In this document: one piece after another, positions 29,014-37,889 of the stretch | How the letters are laid out: every line of letters starts with the position of its first letter | How positions within the stretch are numbered: the first letter of the stretch is position 1 | DNA from: Aquamicrobium zhengzhouense | Lineage (GTDB): Bacteria; Pseudomonadota; Alphaproteobacteria; Rhizobiales; Rhizobiaceae | NCBI RefSeq assembly: GCF_016124105.1 | Contig: NZ_JADGMQ010000001.1 | Coordinates: forward strand, 426,707-490,706 | Direction of reading: 5' to 3' | DNA: 64,000 nt | Position numbers and translations under genes: made by a program | The notes under the pieces: model-generated | The model's input: the letters and a program-made list of their open reading frames with translations, nothing else | Told to the model about the DNA's origin: nothing | Database searches by the model: none

Positions 29014-29829
29014 TCAGCTTCTGTTGATGAGCTGATCCATCGCCCGCGCCGGCTCGGCGCAGCCTGTTTCCCCGATTATGCGCGCCGGGACGCCCGCGAC
29101 GGTTTTGTTGTTGGGGATCGAGTTGAGGAGCACGGACCCTGCCGCGATCTTGGAGCAATGGCCGACTTCGATGTTTCCGAGTATCTTCGCTCCGGCGCCG
29201 ATCAGGACACCGTGGCGGATTTTCGGGTGGCGATCACCTCCCGCCTTGCCGGTGCCGCCCAGGGTAACATTGTGCAGGATCGAAACGTCATCATCGATCA
29301 CCGCGGTCTCGCCAACAACGATACCCGTCGCATGGTCAACAAAGATGCCCTTGCCGATCCGGGCTGCGGGATGAATGTCAGTCTGGAAGACCGCTGACGA
29401 GCGGCTTTGCAGGTAAAGCGCGAAATCCTTGCGTCCCTCATTCCACAGCCAGTGAGCAAGCCTGTGGGTCTGGATAGCGTGGAAGCCCTTGAAGTAGAGC
29501 ATCGGCATCATGAAGCGATCGCAAGCGGGATCGCGATCATAGTACGCTTGGATATCGACGCGTACTGCAGTGCCCCAGTCGGGATTAGAGCCGACCATCT
29601 CCTCGTAGGTCTGACGAATGAGGTCAGACGGAAGATCAGAATGATCGAGCCGCTCGGAGACACGATGGATGACCGAGGACTCCAGACTGCTCTGGTTGAG
29701 TACAGTTGAGTAGAGAAAACCCGACAAAATCGGGTCGCGCTCCACCGCCGCAAACGCTTCTGCCCTAATCGTATCCCAGATCGGATCTATCGGCTTCACG
29801 GTCTGTGATCGAACTGCTCGGCTGCTCAT
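29014..29829 (-). CDS. cysE: Serine O-acetyltransferase
   Basis: A 271-residue enzyme making O-acetylserine for cysteine synthesis. An N-terminal helical domain (to about residue 140) is followed by the left-handed beta-helix of hexapeptide repeats: ARIGKGIFVDHATGIVVGETAVI, NVTLGGTGKAGGDRHPKI and GAGAKILGNIEVG. The catalytic histidines in FVDHATG and GDRHPKI are present. Cysteine normally inhibits it through the C-terminal tail. Confidence 0.95.
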   Translation of the reverse strand: MSSRAVRSQTVKPIDPIWDTIRAEAFAAVERDPILSGFLYSTVLNQSSLESSVIHRVSERLDHSDLPSDLIRQTYEEMVGSNPDWGTAVRVDIQAYYDRDPACDRFMMPMLYFKGFHAIQTHRLAHWLWNEGRKDFALYLQSRSSAVFQTDIHPAARIGKGIFVDHATGIVVGETAVIDDDVSILHNVTLGGTGKAGGDRHPKIRHGVLIGAGAKILGNIEVGHCSKIAAGSVLLNSIPNNKTVAGVPARIIGETGCAEPARAMDQLINRS

Positions 29830-29955
29830 TGTGGCTTCCTCATCGAACGCCTATTGAGGTCAGAGGGCGAACCATATTCCTTTTGGAGTGTCAACTAAAC
29901 CCAATTCTTCTGATCGTGCGTTTCAAGAAACCATCATCAACACGAGGTCCTATCA

Positions 29956-30735
29956 GTGAAAACAGGTTTCTTGAGCGTAACGCAGGACGGTCATGTCGTT
30001 ACAGTCACAATCCGGCGACCAGAACGCAAGAATGCGATGTCTCAGGAGATGTGGCGTGAGCTTGCTCGGATATACGCTAAACTATCGAGTGATGGGGCTG
30101 CTCGTGTGGTGATCCTGGAGGGAGCCGGTGGTGATTTCTGCTCCGGGGCCGATATCAGCGAATTCGATCAGGTGCGCGCCGATGCAACGAGCGCGCGGTC
30201 ATATGAACGCGACAATTCGCGTGCGTTTGCGGCTATCCGGACATGTCCTGTGCCGACGATAGCGTCTATCAAAGGCGTTTGTTTTGGAGGCGGTTTTGGT
30301 CTGGCCGCAGCCTGCGGCCTCCGTATTGCCGATCCTACAGCCGTCTTCAGTGTGCCGGCGGCACGTTTGGGCCTCGCCTACCCGGTTGATGCCATGGCTG
30401 ACATCGTGAATGCAGTCGGGCCGCAACTGGCGAAGTATCTCGTCTACAGCGCTGATCGCCTCAACGCTGATCAGGCTCTTGCAGCGGGATTCTTGATGAA
30501 GGTGGTTCCGGTCGAACATGACGACCATGTGCGGCATCTAGCTTCCGAGATTGCTGCGAACGCGCCTCTGACCCTGCGTGCAACAAAGGCATCGGTAAAC
30601 GCGACGCTGACACAGCGGGCACGCGAACTTGAAGAAGCGGAAGCGCTGGGCGATGCGACATTCGAAAGTGCCGACTATGCAGAAGGGCGAGATGCCTTCA
30701 TGGAGCGCCGCCTACCGATATTCCACGGCTGCTGA
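29956..30735 (+). CDS. Enoyl-CoA hydratase/isomerase family protein
   Basis: A 259-residue crotonase-fold protein. The oxyanion-hole segments are GAGGDFCSGADISEFD and SIKGVCFGGGFGLAAAC. The first catalytic glutamate position of typical hydratases is replaced in the VCFGGGFG region, so the exact reaction (hydration, isomerisation or thioester hydrolysis) is uncertain. A GTG at 29956 with GAGG ten bases upstream is the start. It converges with two coupled alpha/beta hydrolase genes. Confidence 0.87.
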   Translation: MKTGFLSVTQDGHVVTVTIRRPERKNAMSQEMWRELARIYAKLSSDGAARVVILEGAGGDFCSGADISEFDQVRADATSARSYERDNSRAFAAIRTCPVPTIASIKGVCFGGGFGLAAACGLRIADPTAVFSVPAARLGLAYPVDAMADIVNAVGPQLAKYLVYSADRLNADQALAAGFLMKVVPVEHDDHVRHLASEIAANAPLTLRATKASVNATLTQRARELEEAEALGDATFESADYAEGRDAFMERRLPIFHGC

Positions 30736-30738
30736 CCG

Positions 30739-31605
30739 TCAGGCGAACGCTTCCTCTTTGAGGAAATCCATGACCGAGTCGCAGAAGATATCGTTCTTGT
30801 CGCCGGCGATCATGTGCCCTGCTCCGCCGATATCCACGTAGCGCGCACATGGTGCCAATGTAACAAACTCCCTTGCATGCTCCTCGTGAACCAACTCGGA
30901 CTGCATGCCCCGCACCAGAAGCGTTGGCACTTTCAGAAATGGCAGCCGGGCGGTCACCTCTTCCATGATTTCTTCGGAGCCGGCGCCGATGTTTCGGTCT
31001 CCGTTTATAAACACCGGGTCCCAGTGCCAGCGGTATCTGCCATCTTGATGAAGGCGTAGATTTTTGCGTAGTCCGCCAAGGCTTCCCGGACGCTCACGAT
31101 GGGGAAGGTAGGCAGCGATCGCGTCTGCTGCTTCATCAAGCGAAACGAACCCACTATCCAGGCGCTGGCCCATAAACCCCTGAACCTTGCTGACACCTTC
31201 AGGGTCCATGCGAGGGGTTACGTCCACCAGCACGAGTGAGCGTATCAGCGGCCCGCTCGAGGTTTCAGCAATCAGCGCCGAGAGGCCGCCTAGCGATGCA
31301 CCAATGACCGATGGCGCCTCGCCGCACATTTCTGCCACGTGTCGGAACATTGTCGTGGCGTCTGTGCCGAATGCCCGGAACGTGTAATCGCCACTCGGCA
31401 CCCACTCGCTGTCGCCATGGCCGCGCAAATCAACTGTGATCGCACGCATCCCGCTTTGCGCAATCTGCCGGGCAGTTTTCTCCCACGAATGGCGCGTCTG
31501 CCCACCACCATGAAGCAATATGACAGGGTGGCCAGCGCTGCCCCAAAGATCCGCACAAAGCTTGTTCTTTTCCGAACCCGTGAGATTCAGCGCTGTGGAC
31601 TTCAT
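30739..31605 (-). CDS. Alpha/beta hydrolase (first of a coupled pair, downstream member)
   Basis: A 288-residue alpha/beta hydrolase with oxyanion motif LLHGGGQTRHSW, nucleophile elbow GASLGG, and a C-terminal histidine in DIGGAGHMIAGD. The DLRGHGDSEW segment is typical of the epoxide-hydrolase and peroxidase-like branch. Substrate unknown. The ATG overlaps the stop of the upstream hydrolase by four bases, so the two are translated from one message. Confidence 0.86.
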   Translation of the reverse strand: MKSTALNLTGSEKNKLCADLWGSAGHPVILLHGGGQTRHSWEKTARQIAQSGMRAITVDLRGHGDSEWVPSGDYTFRAFGTDATTMFRHVAEMCGEAPSVIGASLGGLSALIAETSSGPLIRSLVLVDVTPRMDPEGVSKVQGFMGQRLDSGFVSLDEAADAIAAYLPHRERPGSLGGLRKNLRLHQDGRYRWHWDPVFINGDRNIGAGSEEIMEEVTARLPFLKVPTLLVRGMQSELVHEEHAREFVTLAPCARYVDIGGAGHMIAGDKNDIFCDSVMDFLKEEAFA

Positions 31606-32375
31606 GCGATCGGATGTTCCTGAAGGAACTCCAGAACCCTTGCCTTGAAGGTGCGGTCACCGACGGCGAGCATATGATCTCTGCCCTCAATATCAAATGC
31701 AGTGCCGTGAGGAAGAAGAGCCGCGAGCCTTTCCCCGGAACCGGCAATGTCGTCCTTGGTGCCCACGCCGACCAGCACAGGTGCCAGAATGCTCGCCATC
31801 TGCGCATCCGATACAAGTTCGCGCGAGGTCGCGATGCAAGCGGCAAGAGCTTGTCGGTCGCTTCTCGTCTGATCGGCGAAGGTGCGGAACATCTTTCCGC
31901 GTGGGTGGGTGATGGTCTCTGGATCCGGTGCGACCAATGCTTCGGCAATCGGGTCCCAATCGCCGACACCATCGACCATCCCGTAGCCAAGCCCGCCAAG
32001 TACGAGCGTGGCGACCTTTTCCGGGTGAGCCAATGCAAGGAACGCCGAAATACGCGCGCCCATCGAATAGCCGAAGATATGCGCCTTCTCGATTCCAAGG
32101 TGGTCGAGGAGAGCAGCGGCATCGTCCGCCATTTCTGCCGGCGTATATGCGGCGGGATTGTAGCTCTTGGTCGAGCGCCCGTGCCCTCGATTGTCCAGGG
32201 CGATGGCGCGATAGCCCGCCTCTGTCAGTGTCTTCACCCAGCCAGGCGCAACCCAATTCACCAGATGGCTCGACGCGAATCCGTGGATGAGGAGGACAGG
32301 CTCGCCTGATCCGTCCGAAACTGGCTGCTGATCGACAAAGGCGATCTCGAAGCCGTCATTGTTGAAAATCTGCAT
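31602..32375 (-). CDS. Alpha/beta hydrolase (upstream member of the pair)
   Basis: A 257-residue alpha/beta hydrolase with LLIHGFASSHLVNW, ALDNRGHGRSTK, nucleophile elbow FGYSMGAR and histidine in IEGRDHMLAVGD. It differs from its coupled neighbour over most of its length, so this is not a recent duplication. Closest in style to 3-oxoadipate enol-lactonase-like or esterase families, but no pathway genes nearby define a substrate. Confidence 0.86.
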   Translation of the reverse strand: MQIFNNDGFEIAFVDQQPVSDGSGEPVLLIHGFASSHLVNWVAPGWVKTLTEAGYRAIALDNRGHGRSTKSYNPAAYTPAEMADDAAALLDHLGIEKAHIFGYSMGARISAFLALAHPEKVATLVLGGLGYGMVDGVGDWDPIAEALVAPDPETITHPRGKMFRTFADQTRSDRQALAACIATSRELVSDAQMASILAPVLVGVGTKDDIAGSGERLAALLPHGTAFDIEGRDHMLAVGDRTFKARVLEFLQEHPIA

Positions 32376-32414
32376 TTGTGATTTCTAACTCGCCACAAAA
32401 GGCGCGGTGGCTGA

Positions 32415-32915
32415 CTAGCCTGCGACCTGATCTATACGAGGATGGCGCAAACGGACGCCCTCGGTGATCCCCGTCTTTTCGGCGGTTCCGGCTTTCAGTT
32501 CAAGAACAAATCGCGTCGGCTGGCCTGGAGTAATCGAGGCTGTCGAAAATGGCTCGCCGGGCAGGACCGCGAGGACGTTTCCGTCCTCACCGATGAAGAC
32601 TAGGTCCAGCGCCATTGGCGTGTTTTTCATCCAGAAGGAAACCGGGCGTGTTGCCTCGAACACAAACAGCATCCCGCGGTCGTCCGGCATCTCGGTCCGG
32701 AACATCAGTCCTGCAGCACGCTCGTGGTCCTCGTCGGCAACTTCAATCGAGAAGCTTCGCTGACCATTTGCGGTCTCGGCAACCAGCATGGTTTCATCGA
32801 CCGGCAATATCATCGGAGCTTCAGCACCCGCTGATATCTGTGCTGAAGCTGGCGCTACAGCCTGAAAAATACTGAGAAGCGCGAACAGGATCCCAACGGA
32901 AAGTGAACGATGCAT
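32415..32915 (-). CDS. DUF192 family exported protein
   Basis: A 166-residue secreted protein. The ATG at 32915, preceded by a GGGAG ribosome site, starts a signal peptide (MHRSLSVGILFALLSIFQAV, cut near ASAQ). The DUF192 core follows: ERAAGLMFRTEMPDDRGMLFVFE, PVSFWMKNTPMALDLVFIGEDG and VLELKAGTAEKTGI. The family is widespread and of unknown function. It lies 22 bases after the double cold-shock gene and may share its transcript. Confidence 0.88.
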   Translation of the reverse strand: MHRSLSVGILFALLSIFQAVAPASAQISAGAEAPMILPVDETMLVAETANGQRSFSIEVADEDHERAAGLMFRTEMPDDRGMLFVFEATRPVSFWMKNTPMALDLVFIGEDGNVLAVLPGEPFSTASITPGQPTRFVLELKAGTAEKTGITEGVRLRHPRIDQVAG

Positions 32916-32937
32916 GATAACTCCCTGCCGGTGGAGT

Positions 32938-33525
32938 TTAATGGGCAACCGGCAAGGTCCCGATATCGGGATGAATTTCGGCAGCCATAAGGCCCTTATC
33001 ACCATTGCCGTACCGAACGAGGACGACCTGACCCGGTCGTAGCTCCGTTAGACCATAACGGCGCAAGGTTTCCATATGGATGAAGATGTCTTCGGTCCCC
33101 TCGCCGCGGGTCAGGAAGCCAAACCCCTTGGTCCGGTTGAACCACTTCACTAAAGCGCGCTCAAGTCCGCTCTCAGCCACAACCGAGACGTGCGTTCGTT
33201 GCAGGGGCTGTTCTGCGGGATGGACAGCGCTCGAATTATCCATGGAGATGACTCTGAACGCCTGGAAGCCTCTCTCTCCCCGCCGTATCAGGCAGACGAT
33301 ACGTGCGCCCTCCAGGGCGGTTTGGAAGCCGTCCTTGCGGAGGCACGTTACGTGCAGGAGGACATCCCCGAAGTCACCCTCGTCAGGGACAATGAAACCG
33401 TATCCTTTGGCGACGTCGAACCACTTGATGGCACCGGACACCTCGGTCAGATCGACCTCGTTGGTGTCATCCAGAGCATCCGTACCGGTCGCGTACCGCC
33501 CCTCAAAAGAGGCTTTATCCCCCAT
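32938..33525 (-). CDS. Tandem cold-shock domain protein
   Basis: A 195-residue protein with two cold-shock domains: the first (about 30-95) has GAIKWFDVAKGYGFIVPDEG and DVLLHVTCL, the second (about 120-188) has ALVKWFNRTKGFGFLTRGEG and DIFIHMETL, both keeping the KGFGF-type RNP1 and (I/L)xH RNP2 motifs. Double-CSD proteins are usual in alphaproteobacteria and bind RNA or single-stranded DNA. ATG at 33525 with GAGAGG upstream is the start. The 193 bases before it contain no other gene and could form a long csp-type 5' leader. Confidence 0.92.
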   Translation of the reverse strand: MGDKASFEGRYATGTDALDDTNEVDLTEVSGAIKWFDVAKGYGFIVPDEGDFGDVLLHVTCLRKDGFQTALEGARIVCLIRRGERGFQAFRVISMDNSSAVHPAEQPLQRTHVSVVAESGLERALVKWFNRTKGFGFLTRGEGTEDIFIHMETLRRYGLTELRPGQVVLVRYGNGDKGLMAAEIHPDIGTLPVAH

Positions 33526-33718
33526 ACCGACGTACCTCTCGTTCGATCGGCTACTGATTCTTAACCGAAGGATAACACCGGTGGTTGTCGCCATAGCAAT
33601 AGGCGTGAAACAATTTTCAACATATCGTAGACGAATACACAGAAGCAAAGCCCGCGATTTCGTTTAGAAACCGCGGCTTCCGAGCGTGTATTGAATCATG
33701 GAAAAGCTCGATCGTCGG

Positions 33719-34192
33719 TTAGCGACGGGACCGTTTCGCGTCGTCAATCAGCATGTTGGCGATCTGCATCCGCAATGCGGCGCGCTCGCGGAACTCCTCC
33801 GGCACCCGATCCGGGTGATAGCGTTTGGCAAATACCCGGCGCGCACGGTCGAGTTCATCTAGTCGGCGGGCCTTATCGATACCTAGCTCGCGTGATATCG
33901 ACTGCGGATCTAGGAAGAACAAATCTTCAAGCGCAGGTTGCAGATGTGGCGCAGCGTCATCCGCGCCTGTAGACGCACGTGGAGCTCTCGTATCCGCTTC
34001 GTATTCCTTGATTGCTCGTTCCGGAAACAGAGCAATATTTTCCGCCTGCAACCGTTCGATCTGCTCAAGCATGTCAACTCGCAGCGAAGGTGCGCAGATC
34101 TTTTCTCGTCCCTCATTGGACTCTGCTGCTTCCGAGGCAGCAATAAGGTCGTCCAGGAGTGATGTGAAATCGAGCTTGACGTCGGCGGCCAC
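33719..34192 (-). CDS. Short J-domain protein
   Basis: A 157-residue protein with a C-terminal J-like domain: ISRELGIDKARRLDELDRARRVF then KRYHPDRVPEEFRERAALRM, with the intact HPD tripeptide that stimulates Hsp70 ATPase. The N-terminal 90 residues are acidic and unstructured-looking; the G/F and zinc-finger regions of DnaJ are absent, making it a type III co-chaperone. A GTG start at 34192 is backed by GGGAGG seven bases upstream. Partner clients unknown. Confidence 0.82.
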   Translation of the reverse strand: MAADVKLDFTSLLDDLIAASEAAESNEGREKICAPSLRVDMLEQIERLQAENIALFPERAIKEYEADTRAPRASTGADDAAPHLQPALEDLFFLDPQSISRELGIDKARRLDELDRARRVFAKRYHPDRVPEEFRERAALRMQIANMLIDDAKRSRR

Positions 34193-34345
34193 AGGGGCCT
34201 CCCTTAGATTTGTTGTTTCGAGAGGCTAACGCCCAGATGTTTAAAAGGTTCTGAATTCATTCCGCCCTTGCGTAAGGCAAGTCAACGGAACGGTCTGACG
34301 ACTGAATTTCTTGATTAACAAACAGTTTGCATCCGTTTACTACCG

Positions 34346-35221
34346 TTAAACAGATCCCATCCAGTTAAGCGTGTCTCTCCAATCGACCATTCTGATGGGC
34401 GTGCCGTGGCTTCCGGTTTCAAACCGAACAAAGCGGACGGGATATGCGGGATCCTTTGAACGGATGCTCCGGAAGAATGCTTCCTGAGTTTCGATAGGAA
34501 AAACCCGATCGGCACTTCCGTGTCCGAAATAAATGGGAACTCGTGAGCGGAACGCTGCGCTGTTCAGGAAAGATCGGTCCCAATGCGAGCCAAGAAGGAT
34601 GAGGCCGCCGAGCCTCGGAGCGAGTTTTTTGTCTTGTGCCAATGCCCAGCAAATTCGCCCGCCCATTGAGCCGCAGGCGACGAATACCGGAGCACGCGGT
34701 GACAGCTCCCTGAACTTGTGAATGAGATATTTGACCTGGCTGACGCCTGCCGCTTCGAAATTCGAGAAGTCGACAGTGAGGTAGAGCCCATCATTGCGGG
34801 CAGCCAGATTTTTCAGACGGTTGAAATTTCCGCCGAAAGTATGGTCGTTCATGCCCTGAGTGCGGTTGCCCCCTTGTCCGTGCACATAGACAACGATGAA
34901 GCGTGCTCGTTCACGCGTTCCAACGGCAATGTGCGGGAGGCGACCAGCTTCGGTTTCAAGGCTGAGATCGCGTTGGTATTTCCTCGGATATAGGTCAACG
35001 TAGCGTGGCTTTACCTGCTTCTCGGGTATTGCATCTCGCTGGCGTATATCGCGCTCGGCACGGTAATCGACCGATAAATATGCGCCCTGATGCGCAGATG
35101 CGAGCAAACTCGGATAGGCGAATAGCTCATCCTTATAAGGAGCCACGAGAGGCGATTTTGACGCTCCCACCAGGATAGTGAGCGCGAGGCACATCAGACA
35201 TGTCCTCGCCGCGGCCATCAT
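34346..35221 (-). CDS. Exported alpha/beta hydrolase at the end of the molybdenum-accessory operon
   Basis: A 291-residue protein with an N-terminal signal-like segment (MMAAARTCLMCLALTILVGA). The fold shows YVHGQGGNRTQGMNDHTFGG, a nucleophile elbow ACGSMGGRICW, and FGHGSADRVFPIETQEAFF with a late histidine in ETGSHGTPIRM. Substrate unknown. Its ATG overlaps the stop of the cytidylyltransferase gene by four bases, which ties an extracytoplasmic hydrolase to a cofactor-maturation operon. Confidence 0.8.
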   Translation of the reverse strand: MMAAARTCLMCLALTILVGASKSPLVAPYKDELFAYPSLLASAHQGAYLSVDYRAERDIRQRDAIPEKQVKPRYVDLYPRKYQRDLSLETEAGRLPHIAVGTRERARFIVVYVHGQGGNRTQGMNDHTFGGNFNRLKNLAARNDGLYLTVDFSNFEAAGVSQVKYLIHKFRELSPRAPVFVACGSMGGRICWALAQDKKLAPRLGGLILLGSHWDRSFLNSAAFRSRVPIYFGHGSADRVFPIETQEAFFRSIRSKDPAYPVRFVRFETGSHGTPIRMVDWRDTLNWMGSV

Positions 35222-36831
35222 CCCTGGAGTATCCCGCCAGCGTGGGCCAGCGCTTCTGGAGTGTCGACATCGAGGCTCGCCGTATTCCCGAGTTCAACAT
35301 CAATTACGGGGATGTCGCTGGATTCAACGAGATGGCGGGCTCCCGTATCTCCCTCCAGCCTCGCTACCGCTTCGAAGAGGTAGCGCGGCAGGATGACCGG
35401 ATTGCCGCGCTTGCCAGAATGGGTTGCGCGAACGACAGACCTGCCGCCTGCATCTATGAACTTTCTGATCAACAGGTCGAGATCAACGGTCTCGACCTGC
35501 GGCATGTCTGCAAGCACGATGATCGCACCGGCAATGTCCGGTGGCAGGTTTGCGATACCTACCTTCAGGGACGACGCCAGCCCCGTCATATAGTTGGCGT
35601 TGCTGACAATCCTGACGGCCTGATCCTCGATAGTATCGATAATGCGTTCCGCCTCGTGACCGACCACGGCGATGCAGGTCTTTGCTTTCGACGCAAGAAC
35701 CCGCTCGATGACCTTGCGGACGAGGGGAACTCCGTCAAAGTGGGCGAGCAGCTTGTTCGGCCCGCCCATACGTTCGCCCCTGCCCGCAGCAAGCACCACC
35801 GCGCCGACGTCAATTTTTGCTGCCGGTTTAGGGTCGCGGGGTTGAGGCCGAGATTCGATTTCCATCAGCAGTCCCCCTACCCCCAATCCCGCAATTTCGC
35901 TGTCTCCCACAGGAAGGTTGGCGAGAAGCCTGTTCAGTACCCAGTCGAAACCGTTGAGCTTGGGGCTTCTGGCACATCCGGGAGCACCAATGACGGGTTT
36001 ATCCCTGATCTCCCCAAGCACGAGGAGGTTGCCCGGATCGACAGGCATTCCCACCCGCTCGACCCGCCCGACCTGCCGTATCGCAGCCGGAATGACATCG
36101 TCAGCGTCCGCTACCGCCGACGCGCCGAAAATCAGGACGATGTCATGGTGCTCAGCAAGTCTCGCGGCTGCAGAAGCGACTTCGTCAGCGTGATGCGGCA
36201 CCCGCACCTCATCCCCGATGATGCTGCCGGACCGTGCAAGGCGCTCTGCGGTTCGGAGAACGGTCTTGTCGAGCACGCTCTTCTTGATCGTTGGCAATTG
36301 CGTCTGGATCAATCCAACCTTGCGCTGGTGGAACGGGTGCAGGCTGATCAATCGCGCCGCCATTGCTTGCGCACGCGCTTCTTCGACAAGCCGTGCCGGT
36401 ACAGCAAATGGGATGATCTTAACGGTCGCGACCATCTGCCCCGGCTCTACGGCGGCATAGTCAGGAAGGGTGGCAAGCGTAATGGCTGGATCAACGCGGT
36501 TGAGTGCATTGATGTGGACGCTCGAGACCGTCACGACCCCGCCAACGACCGCGTGGAGGTTGACGCGTCCGGTTGAAGCTGCTCGCCCTTCAATTTCCGG
36601 CGTTGCCAAGGCAGATGCGATCCGTTCTGCCGCGGCGTTTTCGTCAAGATCGTCCGGACCGGGTTTGGCTACAACGATTTTGGCGACGCCGTTTGTCTCC
36701 AATTCGGCGATGTCGGCGTCTGAGATCACCCGGCCCTTACGCCATGATTTCCCACCCACCGAAATGCTGTGGGCCAGGATTGCTCCTTCGGCGGCCTGAA
36801 CAGGAAGCGAACCGAACTTCATCTCGTTCAC
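35218..36831 (-). CDS. Molybdopterin-binding / MocA-type molybdenum cofactor cytidylyltransferase fusion
   Basis: A 537-residue fusion. The first 340 residues form a MoCF/MoeA-like molybdopterin-binding part (GKSWRKGRVISDADIAELE, LIFGASAVADADDVIPAAI). The C-terminal 200 residues are a MobA-like nucleotidyltransferase with VGAVVLAAGRGERMGGPNKLL, ADMPQVETVDLDLLI and RGNPVILPRYLF. It probably makes molybdopterin cytosine dinucleotide for a xanthine dehydrogenase/CO dehydrogenase family enzyme. The GTG at 36831 overlaps the xdhC stop by four bases; ATG 36822 is the alternative start. Confidence 0.87.
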   Translation of the reverse strand: MNEMKFGSLPVQAAEGAILAHSISVGGKSWRKGRVISDADIAELETNGVAKIVVAKPGPDDLDENAAAERIASALATPEIEGRAASTGRVNLHAVVGGVVTVSSVHINALNRVDPAITLATLPDYAAVEPGQMVATVKIIPFAVPARLVEEARAQAMAARLISLHPFHQRKVGLIQTQLPTIKKSVLDKTVLRTAERLARSGSIIGDEVRVPHHADEVASAAARLAEHHDIVLIFGASAVADADDVIPAAIRQVGRVERVGMPVDPGNLLVLGEIRDKPVIGAPGCARSPKLNGFDWVLNRLLANLPVGDSEIAGLGVGGLLMEIESRPQPRDPKPAAKIDVGAVVLAAGRGERMGGPNKLLAHFDGVPLVRKVIERVLASKAKTCIAVVGHEAERIIDTIEDQAVRIVSNANYMTGLASSLKVGIANLPPDIAGAIIVLADMPQVETVDLDLLIRKFIDAGGRSVVRATHSGKRGNPVILPRYLFEAVARLEGDTGARHLVESSDIPVIDVELGNTASLDVDTPEALAHAGGILQG

Positions 36832-37526
36832 CCCGGCTCTGCAGGCAGGCCGCGCGTCCTGAGCGCCCTGACAATGTCCGCGATTATGGCGACCGCGATT
36901 TCAGCGGGGGATGAAGCGCCGATATCCAGACCGATCGGGGCAGAAATCCGCGCGATCTGTTCTTCGCTGGCTCCAGATTCAAGGAGGCGCTTTACTCTTG
37001 ATGCGTGGGTCTTCCGGCTTCCAAGCGCACCGACGTAGAAGCATCCGGTGTCCAAAGCCGCTTTGATCGGGAGATCATCGATCTTTGGATCATGCGTGAC
37101 CGCTGCCACCGCGGTGAAGGGATCCAGCGGGGCATCAGCCAGATACTGTTCCGGCCATTCCGCATGCAGCGACAAATTAGGGAAACGATCAGCGGTAGCG
37201 AAGGCTGTTCGTGGATCAACAATCTCGACGTCAAATCCTGCGATCTGAGCAATCAGAGCTAGTGCCTGGCTGATATGAACCGCACCGATCACGACGAGGC
37301 GTGGCGGCGGCAGGTGAACGTTCAAGAAGAGGGACTGACCGTCCGCCTCGACTAGCACCGATTTACCGGTCCGGAATGCCGAAGCGACCGCCTCATGCAA
37401 GCCTGTTGGGGCGGCATCCCCTTCGCGGATGAGTTGACACCGTCCTTCCGCTAGATGGGTGATCACAGCAACTGGACGCCGGGCGCGGCGCTCTGCGTTG
37501 ACCGCCTTTAGGATTGATGTGTCCAC
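36828..37526 (-). CDS. XdhC/CoxF family protein, Rossmann (C-terminal) half
   Basis: A 232-residue protein consisting mainly of the XdhC_C Rossmann domain: PRLVVIGAVHISQALALIAQ, VAAVTHDPKIDDLPI, FYVGALGSRKTHASRV and SAPIGLDIGASSPAEIAVAI. XdhC binds the cofactor and inserts the sulfurated form into molybdenum hydroxylases. The N-terminal domain that full-length XdhC carries is on a separate gene one base upstream, so the usual protein is split. GTG start at 37526. Confidence 0.88.
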   Translation of the reverse strand: MDTSILKAVNAERRARRPVAVITHLAEGRCQLIREGDAAPTGLHEAVASAFRTGKSVLVEADGQSLFLNVHLPPPRLVVIGAVHISQALALIAQIAGFDVEIVDPRTAFATADRFPNLSLHAEWPEQYLADAPLDPFTAVAAVTHDPKIDDLPIKAALDTGCFYVGALGSRKTHASRVKRLLESGASEEQIARISAPIGLDIGASSPAEIAVAIIADIVRALRTRGLPAEPG

Positions 37527-37527
37527 G

Positions 37528-37860
37528 TCAGCTCAACCGTTCAACGTAAACACGGATCCTTCCGCCGCAGGACAGACCAACCCGCCATGCAGTTTCGTCC
37601 GCAACGCCGAATTCAAGGATGCGCGGCTGGTTTTCAGCGATGACGTCCTGGGCCTCAGTGATAACCGCGCCCTCGACACATCCTCCGGAGACAGATCCGA
37701 GGAAATTTCCGTCGGAATCGATTACGAGCTGGCTTCCGACCGGTCGCGGCGCCGATCCCCATGTTTCGATCACCGTGGCAAGCGCAACCTTGCGGCCCTC
37801 ACCAAGCCAAACCTCTGCTGCTGTCAGCGCGTCGGGCGCCTCATCAATCGTCGTGTGCAT
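37528..37860 (-). CDS. XdhC/CoxI family protein, N-terminal half
   Basis: A 110-residue protein corresponding to the XdhC_CoxI domain alone: KVALATVIETWGSAPRPVGSQLVI, FLGSVSGGCVEGAVI and WRVGLSCGGRIRVYVE, with the conserved GGCVE and SCGG cysteines. The ATG at 37860 has a perfect GGAGG site six bases upstream. It is one base from the Rossmann half and very likely forms a two-subunit XdhC with it. Confidence 0.88.
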   Translation of the reverse strand: MHTTIDEAPDALTAAEVWLGEGRKVALATVIETWGSAPRPVGSQLVIDSDGNFLGSVSGGCVEGAVITEAQDVIAENQPRILEFGVADETAWRVGLSCGGRIRVYVERLS

Positions 37861-37889
37861 TGCTTCCTCCCTGAGCAATATGACGCGGG

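Noticed and set aside
29884-29912. TTGACA upstream of cysE as a promoter
   Set aside because: No acceptable -10 element lies 16-19 bases downstream, so I did not annotate it.
35200-36576. A 458-codon plus-strand frame opposite the MocA-type gene
   Set aside because: Antisense shadow of a gene with clear nucleotidyltransferase motifs; composition is rich in R, D and H as expected from reversed codons.
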